Positions 8,709 through 16,232 of a DNA stretch of 19,149 bases are shown here, piece after piece (position 1 is the first letter of the stretch; every line of letters begins with the position of its first letter). Source of the stretch: Candidatus Kuenenia stuttgartensis (GTDB lineage Bacteria > Planctomycetota > Planctomycetia > Isosphaerales > Isosphaeraceae); NCBI GenBank assembly GCA_945874095.1, contig CAMCFM010000017.1:1-19149 (forward strand), written 5' to 3'. The position numbers and the translations under genes were made by a program. The notes below the pieces were generated by a model that had not been told where the DNA came from, made no database searches, and was given only the letters and a program-made list of their open reading frames with translations.

Positions 8709-8932
8709 CTGATCAAGTATGAGATTCCGGATCCTTCCCCACCATCACACTAGTGAATATGAATTTACGGTAACTCACGAATCAACGCAACTACGATTTC
8801 TGAAAAGATTTGATGAATCCCCATTCAGGACGCGCCAACTCGCCCCCAGACCTTTGCGATCGATCACTCTGTGGTATTATGATTCTTGAAGAAGAGACCG
8901 GAGATGGCCCCATCAGCTTGAAGTTGAATCCC
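8709..8932. promoter_or_regulatory. Divergent spacer between methyltransferase and cysteine desulfurase
   Basis: This 224-bp stretch must supply promoters in both directions. Its right part stays open in the cysteine desulfurase frame from a TTG at 8810, with ATGs at 8813 and 8879, and could encode up to about 41 extra residues. I treat it as non-coding because that segment has no counterpart in the NifS/IscS family. No clear promoter hexamers or operators are seen. Confidence 0.3.
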
Positions 8933-10093
8933 ATGATTTATCTCGATAACAATAGCACCACACGCGTTGATCCACGAGTGGTTGCAGCCATGATCCCATA
9001 CTTTGAAACGTACTATGGAAATGCTGCAAGTACATCGCACAGCATGGGATGGGAAGCCGCCGGTGCTGTTGAGAACTCGGTGGACTCCATGGCCCGATGC
9101 ATCGGCGCCGAGCCTCGCGAACTGGTCATCACTTCCGGAGCAACGGAGTCCATTAACCTGGCCATCAAAGGGGTTGCGCCTTATCTTGAAAAGCGTGGCC
9201 GGCATCTGATCAGCAGTCTTGCCGAACATAAGGCAGGGATCGACCCGATCAAACGACTGGTAAAACAAGGATGGTCTGTGACCTGGCTCAAACCTGACTC
9301 GACAGGGATGATCGCTCCAGAGCAAGTCGCTGAGGCCCTCACCGACCAGACATCGCTGGTCTCAATCATTCAGGCCAACAACGAGACCGGCACCATCAGC
9401 CCGATCAGAGATATCGCAGAAGTCTGTCATCAAAAAGGAATTACACTCCATACGGATGCCACACAGGCGATTGGAAAGATCCCGGTGGATGTGGATGATC
9501 TTGGAGTGGATCTGATGTCATTCTCAGCCCATAAGTTTTATGGTCCCAAGGGTATCGGTGGTCTTTACGTGCGTCGCCGCGATCGCCCCGTGAGGCTGGT
9601 GCCACTGATCGAAGGGGGAGGTCACCAAAGGGGTCTGAGGAGTGGGACTCTACCCGTCCCTTTGATCGTGGGGATGGCCACTGCCATGGAAATCGCAATC
9701 AGTCATATTTCGACAGAAACCGTTCGATTGTTAGCACTTAGAGATCTTCTTGAGAGTTTGATCATGGCCGAACTGGAAGGTGTAACCCTCAATGGGCATC
9801 GCGTTGAGCGGATTTCAAATACCTTGAATCTATCGTTCAGTGGGGTCAGTGGAGAGGCCCTGATGCTGACCATGAAAGAGATCGCCGTATCGAGCGGATC
9901 AGCCTGTTCAGCGGCCGACCCTGAGCCAAGCCATGTACTGAAGGCGATTGGCCTTACAGACGATGCCGCACGATCCAGCCTACGGTTCAGTCTCGGGCGT
10001 TTCAACACAGAAGACGAGATCAGAACGGCTGCCCGATGTGTGATCGAGTCTGTGACGGGGTTGCTTAGTCTGAATTCGGCTATGAGGAATTAA
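8933..10093 (+). CDS. iscS/nifS-like: Cysteine desulfurase, IscS/NifS family (group I)
   Basis: A PLP enzyme that removes sulfur from L-cysteine to give alanine and an enzyme persulfide, supplying sulfur for Fe-S clusters and other thio-cofactors. From the ATG at 8933 the protein is 386 residues, the usual family length, and begins MIYLDNNSTTRV exactly as in NifS/IscS. PLP contacts are visible: GATES (69-73), H99, D175 and Q178 in HTDATQ, and Schiff-base lysine K201 in SAHKFYGPKG. The catalytic cysteine is C325 in SSGSACSAADPEPS, with the long flexible loop of group I enzymes. Upstream in-frame starts would add a non-conserved leader. The next gene is an A-type Fe-S carrier, which supports a role in cluster assembly, although no IscU-type scaffold is visible. 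Confidence 0.93.
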   Translation: MIYLDNNSTTRVDPRVVAAMIPYFETYYGNAASTSHSMGWEAAGAVENSVDSMARCIGAEPRELVITSGATESINLAIKGVAPYLEKRGRHLISSLAEHKAGIDPIKRLVKQGWSVTWLKPDSTGMIAPEQVAEALTDQTSLVSIIQANNETGTISPIRDIAEVCHQKGITLHTDATQAIGKIPVDVDDLGVDLMSFSAHKFYGPKGIGGLYVRRRDRPVRLVPLIEGGGHQRGLRSGTLPVPLIVGMATAMEIAISHISTETVRLLALRDLLESLIMAELEGVTLNGHRVERISNTLNLSFSGVSGEALMLTMKEIAVSSGSACSAADPEPSHVLKAIGLTDDAARSSLRFSLGRFNTEDEIRTAARCVIESVTGLLSLNSAMRN

Positions 10094-10161
10094 GAATGAG
10101 CATCCGATCATAGAGATGTTGGGGGCAGCTGAGGTTGATTTTGATTGGCAACGAATCTTTG

Positions 10162-10194
10162 CTAACCATAGAGTTTGAAAGCAAATCTGGTTAG
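10162..10194. repeat. 7-bp inverted repeat between desulfurase and Fe-S carrier
   Basis: CTAACCA (10162-10168) is inverted as TGGTTAG (10188-10194) across a 19-base spacer. It lies upstream of the predicted promoter at 10210. It could be an operator for an iron-sulfur or iron-responsive regulator, but it does not match an operator I can name and may be chance. Confidence 0.2.
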
Positions 10195-10209
10195 AATTCG
10201 ATGAAGGCT

Positions 10210-10237
10210 TTGACACTGGCTCTGAAAACGATAGAAT
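10210..10237 (+). promoter_or_regulatory. Sigma-70-like promoter of the Fe-S carrier gene
   Basis: A perfect -35 box TTGACA (10210-10215), a 16-base spacer and the -10 box TAGAAT (10232-10237, 5 of 6 to TATAAT) lie ahead of the ATG at 10307. Transcription would start near 10244 and give a leader of about 60 bases. This suggests that the carrier can be expressed independently of the desulfurase. Confidence 0.6.
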
Positions 10238-10290
10238 AGATGTACAGGTACGAGATGTCTTCAAGGCCTGAGGCACATCGGACCAAATCT

Positions 10291-10296
10291 AGGAGG
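10291..10296 (+). promoter_or_regulatory. Strong Shine-Dalgarno site of the Fe-S carrier gene
   Basis: AGGAGG lies 10 bases before the ATG at 10307. Most genes in this window lack a recognisable site, so this perfect one fixes the start and points to high translation. Confidence 0.75.
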
Positions 10297-10306
10297 ATTT
10301 AGAAGC

Positions 10307-10639
10307 ATGCCAGTGACAATGACGGAAACAGCGGCCGGTGAAGTCAAGCGCATTCTCAGCGAGCAAAGCGTGCCTGATGGCACAGTTCTTCGCGTAGCTG
10401 TGAAGGGCGGCGGCTGCAGCGGTTTTTCCTATGATCTGAATTTTGACAGCGACGTGACTGAGAAGGACCGTGTGACGGACTTCTTCGGCATTCAACTGGC
10501 TGTCGAAAAGAAATTCGACCCATATCTCGATGGCACTGTCATCGACTTCGTTACTAACGACCTCGGCCAACGCGGATTTAAATTCGTGAACCCGAACGTC
10601 GTCAAATCTTGTGGATGCGGATCCAGCTTCCAAGTCTAA
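10307..10639 (+). CDS. A-type iron-sulfur cluster carrier, IscA/ErpA/HesB family
   Basis: A small cytosolic protein of 110 residues, the typical length for A-type carriers. These bind Fe-S clusters or iron and deliver clusters to apo-proteins. The three ligand cysteines are present and correctly spaced: C37 in GGGCSGF, and C102 and C104 in the C-terminal SCGCGSSF. The segment NPNVVKSCGCG is the family signature. Whether it is an IscA, ErpA or SufA orthologue cannot be decided from the sequence. It has its own promoter and an excellent ribosome-binding site, and it is followed within 30 bases by a strong terminator. It is therefore probably a highly expressed single-gene unit downstream of the cysteine desulfurase. 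Confidence 0.95.
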   Translation: MPVTMTETAAGEVKRILSEQSVPDGTVLRVAVKGGGCSGFSYDLNFDSDVTEKDRVTDFFGIQLAVEKKFDPYLDGTVIDFVTNDLGQRGFKFVNPNVVKSCGCGSSFQV

Positions 10640-10666
10640 TCCAGACTTTGAAAATAAATGAACCAT

Positions 10667-10701
10667 AAATGCCGGGTGACCATGTCACCCGGCATTTTTT
10701 T
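10667..10701 (+). terminator. Strong rho-independent terminator after the Fe-S carrier
   Basis: A 14-bp perfect stem, left arm 10667-10680 and right arm 10684-10697, encloses a 3-base loop (CAT). The right arm runs into a T-tract that continues to about 10702. It ends the carrier transcript. It also lies downstream of the convergent dehydrogenase gene, where its A/T flank is weaker, so it may act partly in both directions. Confidence 0.9.
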
Positions 10702-10722
10702 TCAGTTGTTTATCCCACTCTC

Positions 10723-11688
10723 TCAGCTCACAACACAGCCTTCAGGTTTCCGGCCAGCCAGCTGCTCGACCACGCACCACGACGCCATATCAGCCATATC
10801 AGCCATGCTCTTGCTATCAATTCCGCCCAGGTGAGGGCTGATAATCACATTCTCAAAACGCCTGAGCGGATTATCAGCCAGTGGTGGTTCTGGATTGGTT
10901 ACGTCCAGGCAAGCTCCGCCCACGTGTCCGGATCGGATGGCCTCAATCAAGTCCGCCTCATGGATCAACCCCCCACGCGCGGTATTGATTAAAATGACGC
11001 CTCGTTTCATCTGTTGGATCGTCTCGGATCGGATCAGTTCTTTTGTGTCCAACGAAATCGGAATATGAAGGCTGATCACATCGGAAATTTTCATGACCTC
11101 ATCGAGACTCACAAGAGGAACATCCGGCCCAAATGGAGAGGCTTTCAAGTAAGGGTCGTAAGCCACCACATCCATTCCAAAGGCTTTTGCCTTAGGGACC
11201 ATGGCTTGCCCGATCCGGCCCAGACCAATCAGGCCCATTGTTTTACCACGCAGGGGAATAGGCAGGGTTCGCTCCCATCCGCCGGCGGCAATGCTGATGG
11301 AATTGATCACAATCCGGCGAGTCAGCCCTAGAAGTAGCCCAAAAGACTGCTCTGCAACACTTTCCTGATTCACTCCGGGAGTGATGGTCACGGTGATTCC
11401 ATGCTTTTGAGCGGCTGGAATATCCACAGCGTCATAGCCGACACCAGTTCTGGCAATAATTTTCAGGTCTGGGCAACGCTCAAAAAGCGAGCCGTCAAGT
11501 TTTTCAGATCCGGCAATCATGGCCGAGCAGGTGGGGAGCAGATCTGCCACGCACTGCGCTGAAAGCTCTCCGGTATTTTCATTGAGAGGCGGATCGACCG
11601 GCTCCAGGCCTGCTTCCAGGAGGATCTCTCGGAAACGACCTGGCTGGTGACGTAACGGTAATGAGCCGATCAGAACACGCTTGGACAT
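10723..11688 (-). CDS. D-2-hydroxyacid dehydrogenase, NAD-dependent (SerA-like)
   Basis: Catalyses reversible NAD(P)-linked reduction of a 2-keto acid to a D-2-hydroxyacid. The catalytic set is complete: R238 in NTARGG, E267 in DVTNPEPP and H286 in SPHLGG. The NAD motif GLGRIG lies at 155-160, with D178 in VVAYDPY favouring NAD over NADP. The substrate-loop signature ARTGVGYDAVD is at 79-89. At 321 residues it lacks the C-terminal ACT or intervening domains of long phosphoglycerate dehydrogenases, so it may be a short 3-phosphoglycerate dehydrogenase or act on another hydroxy acid such as glyoxylate/hydroxypyruvate. The ATG at 11688 is the natural family start. It is convergent with the Fe-S carrier. 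Confidence 0.9.
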   Translation of the reverse strand: MSKRVLIGSLPLRHQPGRFREILLEAGLEPVDPPLNENTGELSAQCVADLLPTCSAMIAGSEKLDGSLFERCPDLKIIARTGVGYDAVDIPAAQKHGITVTITPGVNQESVAEQSFGLLLGLTRRIVINSISIAAGGWERTLPIPLRGKTMGLIGLGRIGQAMVPKAKAFGMDVVAYDPYLKASPFGPDVPLVSLDEVMKISDVISLHIPISLDTKELIRSETIQQMKRGVILINTARGGLIHEADLIEAIRSGHVGGACLDVTNPEPPLADNPLRRFENVIISPHLGGIDSKSMADMADMASWCVVEQLAGRKPEGCVVS

Positions 11689-12144
11689 GTGATGTTAACC
11701 TTTGTTATTGAGTGAGTTGACTTGCATCGCTTTTTGAAGCGAAACGTTTGAGGATGTTTATTCTGATCAAATTTCGAATGACTGCCAGAGGAAAATGGTC
11801 AAAATCTTGCGAATGGGTAAGTGAGATGCATGTGTAAATAGTGGGTTAGTAGAGAAGTCCGCGAAAATCACTTCTGTTTTTTAGGGTACTCTCAGGGACA
11901 TAAAACCATTGGAAACTGCCGAAGTTCGTGAGAATCTTTTGAACATATACGATTCAAAGATTGAAAAAAACAATCCAGATGGGCAGAATAGGTATCAACG
12001 GGAGTTGTTGTTGAAAATGGATTTCGATGTTCAGGAACTCACCGTCCGTCTGACGAATCGTTTTCTAGAGAGTGGCACCGGTTGTAGCTTGTCGATTTCG
12101 TCGAGACGTTCCTCACCCATCACAATGGCCCATCAGGCGAGCAA
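11689..12144. other. 456-bp stretch without a convincing gene
   Basis: This is the longest gene-free part of the window, between divergent genes. It contains a palindrome AAACGTTT (11742-11749) and a short hairpin CGCTT/AAGCG (11728-11741). A weakly supported open frame starts at a TTG (11909) and would run 86 codons into the next gene. Both flanking promoters should be here, but none is clear. It could also hold a small RNA or remnant, which I cannot show. Confidence 0.4.
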
Positions 12145-13653
12145 ATGGCTCAAGTCAAATTCCTATTAGACGCGCCTGAATCCAAGGGCTGGTCGCTTGA
12201 TCCGCGGCTTATCCATGTACTTGACCTGGAACGCACCCCTTATCAAGTCAAATCACGGATCGAAAACGGAATCCTGATCTGCCAGACAGCCACTCCTGAA
12301 AGCCTTCGTGTGCAAGTGCCCTGGGCTTTGCCAGGCCAGGATCCTGTGATTTTAGGGACTTCCACTCTTCCCGCCCGCCCAGAGCCTTATTTATTGGTTC
12401 TGGAGCTGGCCAGAGGCCGGTTGACCGAGCTTCGACACTTCTTTCAAGAAGGCCATGCGATTGGCAGTAAACCTGTGCCAAAGCCGCTGGTGGATGCTCA
12501 TAACATTTTTGTTCAAGCGGTGTTGTGCCGAGACGACGTCGCTCGCTGCGCGGCCCTTGCCACTCGCTCGCTGGAACTCTCCCTGATCGTTGCCCGCAAT
12601 CATCTTGCAAAAATCGTCGTGCCTGCCGTATCCGATCCGATTTTGTCCGAAAAGCTGTGCCTCGATATCACAGGAGTTCCAGAAACAGATCCGCGCCTTG
12701 GGTGGGCATTCACTCACACCAGCGCCTGCCGGATTGGTCCTGTTTGGCGCGAGTTGATGCCTCTGGAAAACAAAATTGACTGGGCTTCCTGGGAATTGCC
12801 CGTGAATTTGGCTCATGAATCTGGAGTCAAAGTTCATGCAGGCCCGCTGATCGACTTTTCGGAAGCTGGTCTGCCCACCTGGCTCTCGCGATACGACGAT
12901 GTCGTGCAACTTTCCCGAGTGATCGCGAACTACGTTTATTACGTCGTTCGAAATCTCAAACATAAGGTCGACGTCTGGCATGTGGTCAGACGGCCAGCCA
13001 TGGGGGTCGTCAACGGACTCACCGAAGAACAACAGATTAAAATCTCTGTGGCAGCCATCCAGGCTGTTGCTCAGGCTGCTCCGGACGCTGAAGTGGTGGT
13101 CGATCTGACCACGCCCTGGGCTGAATGGCTTTCCCATGGAGGGTTTGAACTCGGGCCTCTGCATTTGGCCGACACCCTGGCAAGGGCTGATCTGGGGCTG
13201 ACCGGTATTGGGCTTGAATTGGCTCTGGGCTATCACGCTCCCGGTAGTCATCGCCGTGAGCTGATCGACATCGCAAAAATGCTCGACCTTTACCAACTTG
13301 TAAACTTGCCGTTACACCTGAACTTCGCGATCCCTAGCCAGATACAAGCTCTGTCTGGGAATTCCAGGCCAGATCAGATTACTTCCGACCCACGACAATG
13401 GCCGCGCGGTTGCGAGGAAAAGGATCAAGCTGAAATGGCCCTTAATGTCATGCGGCTGGCGGCTTCAAAACCGTTTGTTCATACCATCACATGGTCTCGC
13501 CTGTGTGACGATCTGCCCGGCGAATTCCAGCATTCAGGTCTTTTTGATCAGCAAGGCCAGCCGAAACTGCTTGCCCTGGAACTGGAAAAGGTCTGTCAAA
13601 AACGATCTGCGAAATCCGCTCCCCCCCGCATCTCGTTGAAATCCGCAGACTGA
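12145..13653 (+). CDS. GH10-fold (endo-xylanase-like) protein lacking the catalytic residues
   Basis: The 502-residue protein has an N-terminal beta-rich region (about 1-110, with PYLLVLELARGRL near its end) and a GH10-type TIM barrel from about residue 185. The barrel follows the GH10 order: the WRELMPLENKIDW segment, then GVKVHAGPLIDF, then a helix ending in KVDVWHVVRRP (274-284), and finally the strand LPLHLNFAIP. The active site is lost. The acid/base position of WDVVNE is R283, the nucleophile position of the 'TE' strand is F394, and the usual RGH and WH residues appear as H231-A232-G233 and D237-F238. It is thus unlikely to cleave xylan by the retaining mechanism and may bind sugar or have a new role. 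There is no signal peptide, so it is probably cytoplasmic, which is also odd for a xylanase. The ATG at 12145 fits the family N-terminus. Confidence 0.75.
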   Translation: MAQVKFLLDAPESKGWSLDPRLIHVLDLERTPYQVKSRIENGILICQTATPESLRVQVPWALPGQDPVILGTSTLPARPEPYLLVLELARGRLTELRHFFQEGHAIGSKPVPKPLVDAHNIFVQAVLCRDDVARCAALATRSLELSLIVARNHLAKIVVPAVSDPILSEKLCLDITGVPETDPRLGWAFTHTSACRIGPVWRELMPLENKIDWASWELPVNLAHESGVKVHAGPLIDFSEAGLPTWLSRYDDVVQLSRVIANYVYYVVRNLKHKVDVWHVVRRPAMGVVNGLTEEQQIKISVAAIQAVAQAAPDAEVVVDLTTPWAEWLSHGGFELGPLHLADTLARADLGLTGIGLELALGYHAPGSHRRELIDIAKMLDLYQLVNLPLHLNFAIPSQIQALSGNSRPDQITSDPRQWPRGCEEKDQAEMALNVMRLAASKPFVHTITWSRLCDDLPGEFQHSGLFDQQGQPKLLALELEKVCQKRSAKSAPPRISLKSAD

Positions 13654-13787
13654 TCGGTTAACCTTGGCCTTATCAGATGAAGCTGATGAGGGTGCAACAA
13701 CCAGAATCACTCATTTCTTTTGTACTGCCCATCCATTGGCCGTACACTCACTACCCACAAATCATGTTGGAAAGGCTCGAAAACATC

Positions 13788-14249
13788 ATGTCTGCTGAAG
13801 CCAGAATTATCGAACTCAAGCTGGAACTGCCTAAGGCCCCCAAGCCTGTTGCGACTTACAAAACCGCTGTCAGGTATGGAAATCTGCTTTATGTCAGTGG
13901 CCATGGTCCGCTCAAAACCGATGGAACACAGATCAAGGGCAGGGTGGGTGAGGACTTGGACATCGCAGCCGGCCAACTGGCTGCCCGTCAGACTGGCCTG
14001 GCGATTCTCGCGACCTTACGCGAAAATCTTGGTTCGCTTGATAAAGTCGTCCGGCTCATCAAAACCCTTGGGATGGTGAACTCGACCGCAGATTTCAACG
14101 AACATCCAAAAGTCATCAACGGCTATTCCGACCTAATGGCGGAAGTCTTTGGTGAAGCTGGCATCGGCGCAAGGTCTGCTGTAGGTATGGGTAGCCTCCC
14201 AGGCCAGATTGCAGTCGAAATCGAAGCAATTTTCGAAATCAAAGACTGA
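13788..14249 (+). CDS. RidA (YjgF/YER057c/UK114) family protein
   Basis: A 153-residue cytosolic protein of the RidA superfamily, in the longer subgroup similar to the YjgF-endoribonuclease-like proteins. Canonical RidA hydrolyses reactive enamine/imine intermediates, but this subgroup often lacks the catalytic arginine and its reaction is uncertain. Family landmarks are LLYVSGHGPL, the NLGSLDKVVRLIKTLGMVNS segment and a C-terminal AVGMGSLPGQIAVEIEAIFE. I start it at the ATG at 13788, giving MSAEARIIELK. A longer frame from 13677 would add 37 residues without family character. It is 134 bp after the GH10-like gene and 25 bp before the SDR gene, all on one strand, so co-transcription is likely. 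Confidence 0.85.
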   Translation: MSAEARIIELKLELPKAPKPVATYKTAVRYGNLLYVSGHGPLKTDGTQIKGRVGEDLDIAAGQLAARQTGLAILATLRENLGSLDKVVRLIKTLGMVNSTADFNEHPKVINGYSDLMAEVFGEAGIGARSAVGMGSLPGQIAVEIEAIFEIKD

Positions 14250-14274
14250 CTTCCCGCCTTTAAATGGCATTCAA

Positions 14275-15063
14275 ATGAACCAAGCCAGCGGCCCATTTCA
14301 GAACCGGAACGCCTTGATTATAGGCGGAACCAGTGGAATTGGCCGCTCTACGGCTTTAGAACTGGCCGCGCAGGGCGCATCCGTCATCGTGATTGGCAAA
14401 CCTTACCAATTGTCAGAATTATTTGATCCGGATATTAAAGTCGTTTACGCTGACATGACTGATCCAGAGGAATCGAATCAGGCCATTTCTCAGAGTTTAA
14501 TTGCATTTGAGAATCGTTTGGATATCGTTGTTCACTCCGTGGGTGGATCAGCACGTTCCATGGGCGATGGGCCATTGATTGATTGCTCAAACGAAGGCTG
14601 GAGGGCTGCGATTCAGCTTAACCTTGACTCTGCATTTTATTCCGTGCAGACAGCCGTCCGTCAGATGAAAATGCAATCACCTGATATTCATGGCCAGCGA
14701 GGTGCGATTGTCGTGGTCGGTTCCGTTCTTGCGGATCATCCGTCGGTGAACTTTTTTAATACCATCGGATATGCGGTTGCAAAGGCCGGGCTTGAGGCTC
14801 TGGTACGAAATTCAGCGGCTGCGCATGCTGCGGACGGGATTCGAATCAACATGTTGAAACCTGGACTTGTGAATACGCCGATGGCAAAGCGAGCGATTGG
14901 AGACTCTGAAATTGCGGGTTTCCTCCATCACAAACAACCGTTAACCTCAGGCCCCATTTCGCCAGAAGCATGTGCAGTCGCAATTTTGGGGCTGGCAGAT
15001 CCACGAGCCATTGGGCTGACTGGCTCGATTCTGACTCTCGATGGTGGCTGGTGCCTGAATTAG
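14275..15063 (+). CDS. Short-chain dehydrogenase/reductase (SDR)
   Basis: A 262-residue classical SDR that oxidises or reduces a carbonyl/hydroxyl group with NAD(P). The cofactor motif GGTSGIG is at 17-23. The catalytic tetrad is visible as N117 (QLNLDSA), S150 (VVVGSV), Y166 and K170 (YAVAK). The C-terminal ILTLDGGW is the usual end of the family. The substrate is unknown. The ATG at 14275 is preferred over a TTG at 14209, which would overlap the RidA gene by 41 bases. It is the last gene of the forward set and converges on the propeller gene. Confidence 0.9.
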   Translation: MNQASGPFQNRNALIIGGTSGIGRSTALELAAQGASVIVIGKPYQLSELFDPDIKVVYADMTDPEESNQAISQSLIAFENRLDIVVHSVGGSARSMGDGPLIDCSNEGWRAAIQLNLDSAFYSVQTAVRQMKMQSPDIHGQRGAIVVVGSVLADHPSVNFFNTIGYAVAKAGLEALVRNSAAAHAADGIRINMLKPGLVNTPMAKRAIGDSEIAGFLHHKQPLTSGPISPEACAVAILGLADPRAIGLTGSILTLDGGWCLN

Positions 15064-15118
15064 AATTTGCGAGCCGTTGATTTGCGCCGATGTCATTAAT
15101 TCGTTCCACCTGCAAATT
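15064..15118. repeat. Inverted repeat in the convergent gap
   Basis: AATTTGC (15064-15070) is inverted as GCAAATT (15112-15118) across the whole gap between two convergent genes. It could form a long, weak hairpin at the meeting of the transcripts. Neither T-tract is strong, so a terminator role is only possible. Confidence 0.2.
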
Positions 15119-16141
15119 TCATTTCTTTACATTCTGCTCATAGACACGCACTTCCGGATGCATGGTATAAAGCCTCCATTTCCCATCACCTAAGGGAACG
15201 AGCTGGCCACTGGAACTGTTATTCATGATGATTGGGTCAGCCGTCGATTTATTCCAGTGAATCAAATCCTCTGACCTTGCTATGGTCGTGGTCCAATAAG
15301 GGCCAAATGGACGCTTCTCGTTGGCATGAAGCACTGCGTAGTAATAATTTCCGATCTTAATCACTTGATTTAATGCAACAGCTCCGCGGTCGTACCGCTT
15401 TGGGCCAAGGCCAATCACCGGTTCATCCTGAACATTGGTCCAAACTTTCCTGTCAGTGGATCGGGCCAGCCAGACTCCAGCGTCGCCACGTTCATAAAAC
15501 AGGTTCCAAATGCCTTTGTCAAACATCAGAAATGGTGTCCCACGAGGGCCTTCTGCAATCGGGCTCCCACTCTTAAGTCGAATATCCAAAGGGCCTTCCC
15601 GGCGCCAGTCAAAACCATCTTCAGAAATGAAACTATGGGCAATGTCCTGCTGCCCTTCAGCAACCATGATCCACTGATTCTGGTGCTTGACCACACTCAT
15701 ATCCTCGACGTATTGATCACGGATCAACGGGTTGCCTTCATGACGCTTCCAATGGATTCCATCGTCTGATACCGCCATGCCGAGTCGCCTTAAATCGGTT
15801 TTGGCAACATTGTAACCTGTATAATATAACCTCCACTGGTTACCGTCCTTGACAATCCAGCCACGTTCACGAATCTTTGCATCCCAGGCTTCTCCAGCAG
15901 CACCCTGAAATACGGGATTCACTTTCGGAATGACTGACCAGCGGACCAATTCTGGAGGAAATTCGACACTGGTATCCAGCACCTCCACTGGCGGTTTCTG
16001 CGTAACCACCTGTGCCTGTGCATAGTCGTTTATTCCGGCCATGAATATGCACGTCAGAATCACGATCGAAATCGGATACCTGGCGAACGATGAAAACTGC
16101 ATGTTGATTCGTGCTCGTAAAGCTCGGTTTATGTTCATCAT
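15119..16141 (-). CDS. Secreted five-bladed beta-propeller, glycosidase-type (GH43/GH32-like)
   Basis: The protein carries a signal peptide whose hydrophobic core ISIVILTCIFMAG ends at an AQAQ cleavage site, and a mature part of about 290 residues. Five blades can be read, each as a strand pair W-x-LYY/LFY followed by an S-x-D/DG-x-x-W turn: near GNQWRLYYTGY/SDDGIHW, NQWIMVAEG/SEDGFDW, GIWNLFYERG/STDRKVW, NYYYAVLHANE/SEDLIHW, and a final DGKWRLYTMH. This architecture is shared by GH43, GH32, GH68 and GH130-type enzymes and suggests action on poly- or oligosaccharides outside the cytoplasm. Conserved acidic residues exist (WDAKIRERG, VEDMS, AEGPRG), but I cannot assign the family or substrate. 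Possible starts are 16210, 16141, 16138 and 16102. The last gives the most typical 30-residue signal peptide. Confidence 0.75.
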   Translation of the reverse strand: MMNINRALRARINMQFSSFARYPISIVILTCIFMAGINDYAQAQVVTQKPPVEVLDTSVEFPPELVRWSVIPKVNPVFQGAAGEAWDAKIRERGWIVKDGNQWRLYYTGYNVAKTDLRRLGMAVSDDGIHWKRHEGNPLIRDQYVEDMSVVKHQNQWIMVAEGQQDIAHSFISEDGFDWRREGPLDIRLKSGSPIAEGPRGTPFLMFDKGIWNLFYERGDAGVWLARSTDRKVWTNVQDEPVIGLGPKRYDRGAVALNQVIKIGNYYYAVLHANEKRPFGPYWTTTIARSEDLIHWNKSTADPIIMNNSSSGQLVPLGDGKWRLYTMHPEVRVYEQNVKK

Positions 16142-16144
16142 TCT

Positions 16145-16173
16145 AATATAACAACCGTGAAAGAAATAAACAA
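16145..16173 (-). promoter_or_regulatory. Possible promoter of the propeller gene
   Basis: On the minus strand a TTGTTT box (16168-16173) is followed after 17 bases by TATATT (16145-16150). Transcription would begin near 16138, which argues for translation from the ATG at 16102 or a leaderless start at 16138. The -35 match is weak, so this is tentative. Confidence 0.35.
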
Positions 16174-16232
16174 TTTGTAAATTGGTTATATGAGCGGAAT
16201 CTGTCTGCATTCAATCTTTTACTGACAATTGA

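Noticed and set aside
10723..11688. Full-length phosphoglycerate dehydrogenase (serA)
   Set aside because: The ACT and intervening domains are missing and the protein is only 321 residues. Only the general D-2-hydroxyacid dehydrogenase call is supported.
11909..12169. 86-codon forward frame before the GH10-like gene
   Set aside because: It needs a TTG start with no ribosome site, and its end overlaps the start of the next gene in another frame. The second half is serine-rich and looks like a frame shadow. The first half is plausible but unsupported.
12391..13296. 301-codon open frame on the minus strand inside the GH10-like gene
   Set aside because: It lies wholly within the GH10-fold gene on the opposite strand, and its translation has no family-like pattern, only scattered composition. 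It is treated as a reverse-strand shadow.
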